Assembly: GCA_012840625.1 (NCBI GenBank)
Contig: DUSB01000184.1
Span: forward strand, 1-5,117
Direction of reading: 5' to 3'
From: Syntrophomonadaceae bacterium
Lineage (GTDB): Bacteria; Bacillota; Syntrophomonadia; Syntrophomonadales; Syntrophomonadaceae
DNA length: 5,117 nucleotides
A program made the position numbers and the translations under genes. Of this stretch, positions 1-5,092 are shown one piece after another. The notes beneath the pieces are model-generated. The model worked only from the letters and a program-made list of their open reading frames with translations. It did no database searches and was not told where the DNA came from. The stretch's first letter is position 1; each line of letters begins with the position of its first letter.

Positions 1-49
1 AAAGAACTGTCGCTGTCTTTTAATTAATTAAATTCCGTTAGCAAGATTC

Positions 50-78
50 TTAACATTGTGGCAATCTTAGTGTAGAAT
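50..78 (+). promoter_or_regulatory. Sigma-A-type promoter of the acyl-CoA dehydrogenase gene
   Basis: A -35 box TTAACA (50-55, 5 of 6 to consensus) is separated by exactly 17 bases from a -10 box TAGAAT (73-78, 5 of 6). This predicts a transcription start near 85 and a 5' leader of about 95 bases. Just upstream, an AT-only 14-base palindrome (19-32, TTTAATTAATTAAA) lies roughly where an UP element would sit. It is the best promoter in the window and the only one with both boxes near consensus. Confidence 0.75.
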
Positions 79-100
79 ATTAAGTGTCTCAAATGATCGA

Positions 101-115
101 TTAAAGTAACTTTAA
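101..115. promoter_or_regulatory. Perfect inverted repeat, candidate operator in the dehydrogenase leader
   Basis: TTAAAGT and ACTTTAA form a perfect 7+7 inverted repeat around a single central A. The site lies about 16 bases downstream of the predicted transcription start and 65 bases before the GTG start codon. Its size and position suit a dimeric repressor acting as a roadblock. The arms are too close together and too AT-rich to make a stable RNA hairpin, so a DNA site is the likelier reading. I do not recognise the motif as that of a named regulator. Confidence 0.4.
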
Positions 116-164
116 AATGAAAAAGCTAGTGGCGGGGTTGGTTTCGAGCTATTTATAACAAAAA

Positions 165-170
165 AAGGAG
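165..170 (+). promoter_or_regulatory. Ribosome binding site fixing the GTG start at 181
   Basis: AAGGAG lies 10 bases before GTG at 181. That spacing is slightly long but acceptable. The reading frame has no other start codon between this site and 181, so it supports GTG as the real start. Confidence 0.8.
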
Positions 171-180
171 TTGGTGTATT

Positions 181-2019
181 GTGGCAGCGAATTTTGCCTA
201 TTCCAATATCAGAGATTTTGAATTTATCTTAAAAGAATGGTTGCCTATGGAGGAAATATTTTCCTATCCGCGTTTCAAAGATTACTATTCAAAAGATGAT
301 GTAGATGCCATTTTAGAGCCAGTTCGTAAAATGACCAAAGATCTTTTCGAACCCTGTAACGCAGAAACTGAGGTACAGCCGTGTAAATTTGAAAATGGTA
401 AGGTAAGCACTGCCCCCTCAATCGGGCCTTTATTTCATAAAGTGCAATCAGAAGGATGGGGAACCAGCAATATAGATAAGAGCGAGGACGCTATTGTATT
501 ACCTAAAATACTGCATGAAATGGTGCTGGAAATGTTTACAGCCGGCAATCCCTCCTTTTTGCCTTATATTACCCTAACCAACAGCTGTGCCAATCTAATT
601 CAAAATAATGCCGATGAGGATTTAGTAAAAATGTTTGTACCTAAAATGATGGATGGTACCTGGTCTGGCTGTATGACCATGACTGAACCAAGCTGTGGCT
701 CTGACATAGGTGATATCACTTCCAAAGCTATTCCTACCGATGATCCACGGATTTTTAAAATAAAAGCCCAGAAGATGTTCATTAGCGGTGGAGATAATGA
801 TTTTACGGAAAATATCATTCATCTTATGACCGTCAGAGTGGAAGGGGCAAAGCCTGGCTTTGGTGGTATTTCTACTATGATTGTACCCAAATACTGGGTC
901 AATGAAGATGGCAGCCTGGAAGATAATGATGTCCATCTGACCGGAATTGAACATAAAATGGGACAAGAAGGCTCAGTTACTGCCTCCCTTAGTTTTGGTG
1001 ATGAAGGAAGATGCCGGGGATGGCTGGTGGGAGTTAATCCCCTGGAAAACAACGGCAAAGCCGACGGTTTAAAAAGAATCTTCCAGATGATGAATGAAGA
1101 ACGCTATGATACTGGAATGTTTGCCCTAGCTTGTACTGCCAATGCAGTTTACAATGCCCGTGATTACGCCAAAGAGAGAATTCAGGGCAGATCTTTGGAT
1201 GATCCCAAAGGCGATAGGATCAATATCATTTACCACGAAGATATTAAAAGAACATTACTTAGTGGCAAAGCACATGTTGATGTGATGAGGGCTATGATCT
1301 ATAGGGCCTTTTTTGCTTTTGATGTACGCGCCAATGATCCTGATCCTGAAAAGGTCCGCAAAGCAGATAATCTGATAGAAATCTGTACACCGATATGCAA
1401 GGCCTATAATAGTGATGAATGCTGGGACATTTGTGCAGAGGCTATACAGGTATACGGGGGCTATGGATACACAGAAGATTATCCGGTAGCGAAGATTGCC
1501 CGCGATTCCAAGATTTACTCCATTTGGGAAGGTACCAACCACATGCAGGCCATGGACCTAATAACCCATAAATGGAGCTGGGATAAAGGCAGAGCTTTCC
1601 CAGAGTTTATGCAGGAAATAAAAGATTTCTATGAAAAAAACAAAAACACCCCCGGCTTTGCAACTGAATTCGCTAACCTGGGTAAGGCCATATCAGCTTA
1701 TGGCGAGATACAGGAAGTTATTGAAGCCCATCTGGCTAATAATGAGAAGCGTTTTGTAGATGTCTTTGCTAATCGCATACTTACTGCCACTGCACAGCTT
1801 TATGGGGGCAGTCTCTTACTTGATCAGGCTTTACTGGCAGATAGAAAAATCAAAGAACTAGGTACAGACCATTATGATTATTATTTCTACCTGGGTAAGG
1901 TTGAATCAGCTCGCTACTACTTAAATAACATCGTTCCCAATGTATGTGCAGTTGCCAACGTAGTTAAAGGCCAAGACCAAACTGTACTACGTGTACCAGT
2001 AGAGATTTTCGAATATTAA
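181..2019 (+). CDS. Acyl-CoA dehydrogenase, long (about 600-residue) DmdC-like type
   Basis: A cytoplasmic flavoenzyme that introduces the alpha,beta double bond into an acyl-CoA thioester, passing electrons through FAD to an electron-transfer flavoprotein. The 612 residues show the layout of the long family that includes 3-methylmercaptopropionyl-CoA dehydrogenase (DmdC). In order there is a short N-terminal extension (about 1-45), an alpha-helical N domain (to about 155), a beta middle domain (about 160-285), a C-terminal helical domain (about 295-465), and an extra C-terminal domain (about 470-605) that short-chain enzymes of about 380 residues lack. Visible motifs are the first family signature MTEPSCGSD (167-175), the segment KMFISGGDND (198-207), IEHKMGQEGS (256-265), QVYGGYGYTEDYP (423-435) and WEGTN (449-453), where E450 is the expected catalytic base. 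No key residue is missing and the frame is intact. It appears monocistronic, with its own promoter and terminator and no etf genes nearby. Family assignment is very secure. The substrate is not: straight-chain fatty acyl-CoA is at least as likely as the sulfur compound. Confidence 0.96.
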   Translation: MAANFAYSNIRDFEFILKEWLPMEEIFSYPRFKDYYSKDDVDAILEPVRKMTKDLFEPCNAETEVQPCKFENGKVSTAPSIGPLFHKVQSEGWGTSNIDKSEDAIVLPKILHEMVLEMFTAGNPSFLPYITLTNSCANLIQNNADEDLVKMFVPKMMDGTWSGCMTMTEPSCGSDIGDITSKAIPTDDPRIFKIKAQKMFISGGDNDFTENIIHLMTVRVEGAKPGFGGISTMIVPKYWVNEDGSLEDNDVHLTGIEHKMGQEGSVTASLSFGDEGRCRGWLVGVNPLENNGKADGLKRIFQMMNEERYDTGMFALACTANAVYNARDYAKERIQGRSLDDPKGDRINIIYHEDIKRTLLSGKAHVDVMRAMIYRAFFAFDVRANDPDPEKVRKADNLIEICTPICKAYNSDECWDICAEAIQVYGGYGYTEDYPVAKIARDSKIYSIWEGTNHMQAMDLITHKWSWDKGRAFPEFMQEIKDFYEKNKNTPGFATEFANLGKAISAYGEIQEVIEAHLANNEKRFVDVFANRILTATAQLYGGSLLLDQALLADRKIKELGTDHYDYYFYLGKVESARYYLNNIVPNVCAVANVVKGQDQTVLRVPVEIFEY

Positions 2020-2105
2020 ACACCAGAACAGCTAAATCGGCAAACAAGCAGAGAATTGGTAAAGCATTAACCCTGCTAAAACCATTGCAAATAGACTTCG
2101 TTTTC

Positions 2106-2139
2106 AAAAGCCTGTTTCATTTAATGTAAACAGGTTTTT
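2106..2139 (+). terminator. Intrinsic terminator of the acyl-CoA dehydrogenase gene
   Basis: CCTGTTT (2111-2117) pairs perfectly with AAACAGG (2128-2134). The inner CAT (2118-2120) and ATG (2124-2126) can extend the stem, and a run of five T follows (2135-2139). Four A residues upstream (2106-2109) can pair with the T-run, so it may also work weakly on the other strand. It lies about 90 bases past the stop codon and separates the dehydrogenase from everything downstream. Confidence 0.85.
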
Positions 2140-2482
2140 GAATTATAAGTAGAGTGTATTGGAAGAATATTACCCCCGTAAGCTATCCAAGCCATAATGA
2201 AGTTTAGCCGTCTATACAATACATCATAATTTGGATGCAGATACTGAACTGTTTACAGTTTAATGCGTTTTAAGCACGAAAGCGCTGAATTTGAACTTTT
2301 ATTGCCTTACAAGACCCAAATTCCCAGGAATCAGTCCCCTGTTAAGATCGCAGCTGATCTGTTCAAAGTTGAAAAATGGTTTAAAAGTCAGATAACATAA
2401 GAGGTGGGGAGCGTATACACTTATGTAAGGAATAAATAGGAAATACCAAACCTTATCTCTTTTCACTCTCTAGATTGTAAAT
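2140..2482. other. Gene-poor intergenic stretch
   Basis: About 340 bases between two terminator-like hairpins with no convincing gene. It contains a short palindrome AACTGT-TT-ACAGTT (2247-2260), a weak -10-like TACAAT (2215-2220) without a matching -35, and a Shine-Dalgarno-like GAGGTGGGGAG (2401-2411) that leads only to an ATG followed at once by a stop. A 45-codon open frame is listed separately. The stretch may be a decayed gene or may encode an untranslated RNA. Neither can be shown from sequence alone. Confidence 0.5.
2263..2400 (+). CDS. Possible 45-residue ORF or gene remnant, unrecognised
   Basis: An ATG-to-TAA open frame encodes 45 residues, beginning MRFKHESAEFELLLPYK and ending VEKWFKSQIT. 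The composition is protein-like: mixed charged and hydrophobic residues, no low complexity, and possibly a helix in the second half. There is no Shine-Dalgarno sequence before the ATG, which follows directly on a palindrome. The same frame is interrupted upstream by stops at 2230-2232 and 2245-2247, with another ATG at 2197. That pattern fits the end of a decayed gene as well as a real small gene. I recognise no family. It could equally be a chance frame. Confidence 0.2.
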   Translation: MRFKHESAEFELLLPYKTQIPRNQSPVKIAADLFKVEKWFKSQIT

Positions 2483-2530
2483 AAAAGCAAAGAAAGTTAG
2501 GTGCCTGGTTACCTGACTTTCTTTGCTTTT
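2483..2530. terminator. Long hairpin, copy 1 of the AAAGTTAGGT repeat, probable terminator
   Basis: The left arm (2483-2502) and right arm (2511-2530) match over 20 base pairs with a single T-G wobble and an 8-base loop, GCCTGGTT. The outer stem is AAAAGCAAAG pairing with CTTTGCTTTT, so either strand ends in a U-rich tail and the element could terminate transcription in both directions. It is the longest and most perfect of three related hairpins in the window. The dehydrogenase already has its own terminator 340 bases earlier, so the transcript this one would end is unclear. Confidence 0.8.
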
Positions 2531-2747
2531 GTGCCCCCTTATCTTGAAATAAACATAACGACCTGCAATCTGTGATCGGTAGGAATGAGATGTAAGGTTT
2601 TTATCTTTATCCCCTACCCTGAACTTCAACGCAGGTCTTTTCCGGCAGGAAAAATCTTTCGCTTCATTGATATAACCATGGAACTGACTTTTGCCAATTA
2701 TTGGTTTACGTGGCTATCAATATCATGCATCCTTAGGAGGAACTTTA
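2531..2747 (+). promoter_or_regulatory. Upstream region of the acyltransferase gene with nested inverted repeats
   Basis: The region contains GACCTGC (2560-2566) complementary to GCAGGTC (2631-2637), enclosing GGTAGG (2578-2583) complementary to CCTACC (2613-2618). Directly abutting the outer stem is a tetraloop hairpin, TTTTCC-GGCA-GGAAAA (2638-2653). A second GCAGG (2645-2649) could compete for CCTGC (2562-2566), giving two exclusive folds. No T-run follows the third hairpin, so it is not a terminator. A weak promoter, TTGCCA (2691-2696) with TATCAA (2715-2720) 18 bases away, would start after these structures. No good promoter is seen before them. The layout resembles a cis-acting leader, but it matches no riboswitch class I know, and chance pairing remains possible. 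Confidence 0.3.
2735..2740 (+). promoter_or_regulatory. Ribosome binding site fixing the acyltransferase start at 2748
   Basis: A consensus AGGAGG lies 7 bases before ATG at 2748. It rules out the in-frame TTG at 2691, which has no Shine-Dalgarno sequence and would add 19 residues before the conserved start of the family. Confidence 0.9.
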
Positions 2748-3719
2748 ATGGCCAGCCAGCGAATCGATATGTTCGATGTACTAAAAGGATTAGGAATCAT
2801 TATTGTTATATTTCGTCATGTTTACCGGGGCTTCACTGATCCTCTAGCAATATTTATAAGAGAAATAGCTATGTGGAGTGTTCCTATGTTTTTTATGGTA
2901 CAGGGATACTTCATGTCCGATGCTTCGAATTGGCTGCAATCCAGCTGGAAAAAAATAAGAAGAAACTATATCCCTTATATTTTCTGGGCACTTGCTTATG
3001 GAGCATTTTACTGGATTACTATTGGAAAAACATTTACGGTGATGGACATCATTTTCGGCAAAACCGCTTTGCATCTATATTTTATGTTTCATTATATGGT
3101 ATTTGCTCTATTATGCCCCCTGTTGTATCTGCTGCCCAAAACTGTTCGGCGCTATTTTCTTTATTTTATGATGCTGAGTAATGTTGTCATCATTTTCATA
3201 TTAGAAATCTCCAAAACGTATGATTTACACATCTTGCCTTTCAGCGGTCCCAATCCACTTAAATGGTGGGGATTTGTTGCCATAGGAATGCTGCTATCCG
3301 ATTACAAACAAATCCAGCAATACATCGCCAAACATGCCCAGACCTTTTTCTATGCTGCCATCGCTCTGGCAGTACTTGGTCTGGTAGTACCATTTTTGAA
3401 CAATACCCTGGGCTATATGTACAACAAAGTAGCTATATTCCCCCTGGCAATCGGTATTACACTGACACTGGCCATTTATTATGGTACTGAGTATCGTCCC
3501 AGCACAAAATTCCTTTCCTTTGTAGGTACCCGTACACTGGGTATATATCTGGGACATTTCTTCCTGGTAGACCTGTTACGTAAGATACTGCTGCCAGGTT
3601 CCCGAGCTCTGGTAGCCATAATTGTTCTCTTTTCCTGCATAGCAGCTAAAGATATAAAAGATTGGTTCCTGGGTAAAATGCGTACCGCCGTTCTTAATCC
3701 TCAATATGATCATTTGTGA
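2748..3719 (+). CDS. Membrane-bound acyltransferase, family 3 (Acyl_transf_3)
   Basis: An integral membrane enzyme of the family that includes WecH and the membrane domain of OatA. Members move an acetyl or other acyl group to sugars, usually on cell-surface polysaccharide, peptidoglycan or glycolipid. The 323 residues start with the family hallmark RIDMFDVLKGLGI (5-17), running into the first membrane segment with H24, the likely essential histidine. Further marks are VPMFFMVQGYFM (45-56), HLYFMFHYMVFALLCPLLYLLP (about 109-130) and the late TRTLGIYLGH (261-270). About ten hydrophobic segments can be seen, near 13-27, 38-56, 75-92, 106-128, 136-152, 172-186, 199-216, 228-245, 256-275 and 286-300. 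There is no SGNH esterase domain. The length is normal for a stand-alone member. The gene has its own ribosome binding site and a hairpin directly after the stop, and appears monocistronic. No glycan gene sits beside it, so the acceptor is unknown. Confidence 0.92.
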   Translation: MASQRIDMFDVLKGLGIIIVIFRHVYRGFTDPLAIFIREIAMWSVPMFFMVQGYFMSDASNWLQSSWKKIRRNYIPYIFWALAYGAFYWITIGKTFTVMDIIFGKTALHLYFMFHYMVFALLCPLLYLLPKTVRRYFLYFMMLSNVVIIFILEISKTYDLHILPFSGPNPLKWWGFVAIGMLLSDYKQIQQYIAKHAQTFFYAAIALAVLGLVVPFLNNTLGYMYNKVAIFPLAIGITLTLAIYYGTEYRPSTKFLSFVGTRTLGIYLGHFFLVDLLRKILLPGSRALVAIIVLFSCIAAKDIKDWFLGKMRTAVLNPQYDHL

Positions 3720-3723
3720 ATAG

Positions 3724-3750
3724 AAAGTTAGATGCCTAGCTCCTAACTTT
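3724..3750. repeat. Hairpin, copy 2 of the AAAGTTAGGT repeat, degenerate
   Basis: AAAGTTAG (3724-3731) pairs perfectly with CTAACTTT (3743-3750), starting only 4 bases after the acyltransferase stop codon. The interior GATGCCTAGC resembles the loop of copy 1. The outer GAAAG/CTTTC part of the stem is lost on the right side, where ACCCTTGCC replaces the usual CTTTGC. A run of five T (3760-3764) lies 9 bases beyond the stem, so termination may be weaker here. It is probably the terminator of the acyltransferase gene. Confidence 0.65.
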
Positions 3751-3838
3751 ACCCTTGCCTTTTTGCTATTGCTGTTCCATAACCATGGCTGATCTATACT
3801 TTCAGGCTAAGCGTGCTTATTATTACCAATTTAAGCAG

Positions 3839-3863
3839 AAGGAGAGGATATTAATCCCTCCTT
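3839..3863. repeat. Bulged hairpin upstream of the third gene
   Basis: AAGGAG (3839-3844) pairs with CTCCTT (3858-3863), and GGAT (3846-3849) pairs with ATCC (3854-3857). One A bulges at 3845 and the loop is ATTA. The sequence after it (TATATATA) is AT-rich without a true T-run, so it would be a poor terminator. It lies 16 bases upstream of the TATAAT at 3879, in the place of a -35 box, and could instead be a protein-binding site. Confidence 0.4.
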
Positions 3864-3878
3864 TATATATACCTGCCG

Positions 3879-3884
3879 TATAAT
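3879..3884 (+). promoter_or_regulatory. Perfect -10 box without a -35, possible promoter of the third gene
   Basis: TATAAT matches the consensus exactly, but the position 16-18 bases upstream carries C/T-rich sequence of the hairpin arm and no -35 box, and there is no extended TGn. If used, the promoter would probably need an activator. The leader to the ATG at 4041 would be about 150 bases. Confidence 0.3.
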
Positions 3885-4027
3885 ATATACGAGCACATAC
3901 ATCTACGCTTGAAACGTTAATCATATTGTTCTTACAAAGAAAAATCCAGGCAATAGAGATTCTATTATGTATGTATGAAACTAAATAATATGTTCGTATC
4001 ATTTAACCAATATAAAACAAAAATACA

Positions 4028-4033
4028 GGGAGG
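4028..4033 (+). promoter_or_regulatory. Ribosome binding site fixing the third gene's start at 4041
   Basis: GGGAGG lies 7 bases before ATG at 4041. The in-frame ATG at 3975 has no Shine-Dalgarno sequence and would add 22 residues, so 4041 is preferred. Confidence 0.85.
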
Positions 4034-4040
4034 CTTTATT

Positions 4041-4805
4041 ATGCAGCAGAATGTGAATAATGATTACTGGAAAATTGACGATTTAAATCAGGAAGAACTG
4101 GCTCATTTTATATTAACTATGAGTCACCGTATGGCCATCCATTACACCTTATGGCTCCGGGAAATAGAACACCAGTTAGGTATGGAAAAGGCACTGGATT
4201 TATTGGAAGAGGTAGCGGGAACAATTAACCAGATTCAAATGAAACGTTTGGGCAAAACATTAGGTTTTGAAGTAAAGGATGGTATTCCGGAACCGCTTTT
4301 ACAATTACCCCGCGAAAAATTGCTGGAGCTAACCGCAGAACTAGGGAAAAATTGGCTGGCTATGGATGGTGTGTGGTTTCAAGCCGTTGAGAAAGCCTAT
4401 GGTATGAATGATGCCAAGCGCTGCAACGATACTTGCTGGGTACGCTATTCACAGGTTGAAGCCAGACTGATCAAGAATTTTCTGGGTCTTCCCCCTAATG
4501 CCGGTATCGATGGATTAAAGCGCGCACTTGCTTTTCGCATGTACGCTCAGGTAAATGTACAGTCTATTATTGATGAAAGTCCTCATAGTATTGTTTTTCA
4601 GATGAATGATTGCCGTGTGCAATCGGCTCGCAAACGAAAAGGGCTGGCAGATTATCCATGTAAATCTGCAGGTTTGGTTGAGTACAGCCGCTTTGCCTGG
4701 GAAATAGATGAGCGCTTTCGCACTGAATGTATTGGCTGCCCACCTGACAAACATCCTGATGATTGGTTTTGTGCCTGGCGTTTTATCCTGGAGGAAGATC
4801 AGTAA
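4041..4805 (+). CDS. Conserved cysteine-rich soluble protein of unknown function (DUF6125-like)
   Basis: A 254-residue protein without signal peptide or membrane segment, so presumably cytoplasmic. The N-terminal half is helical (HRMAIHYTLWLREIEHQLG at 29-47, then predicted helices to about 120). A central stretch has WLAMDGVWFQAVEKAYGM (105-122). The C-terminal half is rich in likely conserved residues: RCNDTCWVR (127-135), CRVQSARKRKGL (191-202), C207 with GLVEY (211-215), ECIGCPPD (229-236) and WFCAWRF (242-248). The seven cysteines are C128, C132, C191, C207, C230, C233 and C244. C230-x2-C233 together with C191, C207 or C244 could bind a metal or a cluster, which is inference. From memory the pattern resembles proteins labelled DUF6125, distantly like the ATC-hydrolase family, in anaerobes. 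I could not check this. It has its own ribosome binding site and a terminator and stands alone. No function is assigned. Confidence 0.85.
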   Translation: MQQNVNNDYWKIDDLNQEELAHFILTMSHRMAIHYTLWLREIEHQLGMEKALDLLEEVAGTINQIQMKRLGKTLGFEVKDGIPEPLLQLPREKLLELTAELGKNWLAMDGVWFQAVEKAYGMNDAKRCNDTCWVRYSQVEARLIKNFLGLPPNAGIDGLKRALAFRMYAQVNVQSIIDESPHSIVFQMNDCRVQSARKRKGLADYPCKSAGLVEYSRFAWEIDERFRTECIGCPPDKHPDDWFCAWRFILEEDQ

Positions 4806-4823
4806 TAGATCTATATAAAAGTC

Positions 4824-4863
4824 AGAAAGTTAGGTGTTTAATACCTAACTTTCTTTGTTCTTG
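4824..4863 (+). terminator. Hairpin, copy 3 of the AAAGTTAGGT repeat, terminator of the third gene
   Basis: AGAAAGTTAGGT (4824-4835) pairs perfectly with ACCTAACTTTCT (4843-4854) over 12 base pairs with a 7-base loop, GTTTAAT. A T-rich tail, TTGTTCTT, follows. It begins 18 bases after the stop codon, the typical place for an intrinsic terminator. Stem sequence and tail match copy 1 closely, while the loop differs. Confidence 0.8.
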
Positions 4864-5043
4864 CACCGCAGCCAAGAATGGCAAGCCCTGTTTAATCAGT
4901 GAACACCTGATAGTAATCTACATATTGCCACCAGCTTCCCTCTAATTTACCTGTACATTTTTAAATGGTTGGCTATAGTGGGTTAATGATCTTCCATACC
5001 ACCATTGTGGGCTGGATGCTGGCTTCTTGTTCTTATTACTTGT
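4864..5043. other. Intergenic stretch, nothing identified
   Basis: I see no gene with a ribosome binding site here. A 28-codon frame (4965-5051) runs into the palindromic element that follows and lacks a start signal. ATCAG (4895-4899) and CTGAT (4907-4911) form a minor 5-bp inverted repeat. Confidence 0.4.
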
Positions 5044-5092
5044 TAGCGTAGGGGAGGCTTTAGCCTCCCTGCAGAAGCTGAAGCTTCCGCTA
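5044..5092. repeat. Compound palindrome, probable dispersed intergenic repeat
   Basis: The outer arms TAGCG (5044-5048) and CGCTA (5088-5092) enclose two tight hairpins. GGGAGGC (5052-5058) pairs with GCCTCCC (5063-5069) across TTTA, and GAAGC (5074-5078) pairs with GCTTC (5083-5087) across TGAA. The whole can fold as a three-way junction. It is more GC-rich than its surroundings. Such compact palindromes are typical of REP- or MITE-like dispersed repeats, but only one copy is visible here. A further ACAGG (5092-5096) and CCTGT (5109-5113) pairing suggests the element or a neighbour continues past the window end. Confidence 0.55.

Larger units (their letters stand above)
3751..4027. other. 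Intergenic region before the cysteine-rich protein gene
   Basis: It holds no convincing gene. A 32-codon open frame (3785-3883) has no ribosome binding site. Two local signals, a bulged hairpin and an isolated TATAAT, are listed separately. The last 60 bases before the ribosome binding site are AT-rich and unremarkable. Confidence 0.5.

Noticed and set aside
600..1542. Several antisense ORFs of 72-114 codons within the dehydrogenase gene
   Set aside because: They lie opposite a secure conserved gene, have no start signals and resemble no family. They are shadows of the coding strand.
2276..2289. Catabolite-repression (cre)-like sequence CGAAAGCGCTGAAT
   Set aside because: Three of 14 positions disagree with the consensus, and no promoter or gene start lies nearby.
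2691..2747. TTG start at 2691 giving a longer acyltransferase of 342 residues
   Set aside because: It has no Shine-Dalgarno sequence, while ATG at 2748 has a perfect AGGAGG at 7 bases and places the conserved RIDMFD motif at the usual distance from the N-terminus.
2585..2839. 84-codon + strand ORF overlapping the acyltransferase start
   Set aside because: It has no properly spaced ribosome binding site, overlaps a secure gene in another frame, and shows no recognisable protein pattern.
3785..3883. 32-codon ORF beginning MADLYFQAKRAYYYQ
   Set aside because: It has no ribosome binding site, and it ends within the TATAAT and overlaps the bulged hairpin. More likely chance in AT-rich DNA.
3975..4040. 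ATG start at 3975 giving a longer third protein of 276 residues
   Set aside because: It has no ribosome binding site, and the added residues look like translated AT-rich spacer. ATG at 4041 has GGGAGG at 7 bases.
4763..4945. 60-codon ORF overlapping the end of the third gene
   Set aside because: It overlaps the gene in another frame, crosses the terminator hairpin and has no start signal.
4965..5051. 28-codon hydrophobic ORF beginning MVGYSGLMIFHTT
   Set aside because: It has no Shine-Dalgarno sequence and runs into the palindromic repeat. It is too short to support.
5044..5092. tRNA-like cloverleaf
   Set aside because: The three-way fold is only 49 bases long and has no anticodon arm, T-loop motif or CCA-type end, so it is a palindromic repeat rather than a tRNA.
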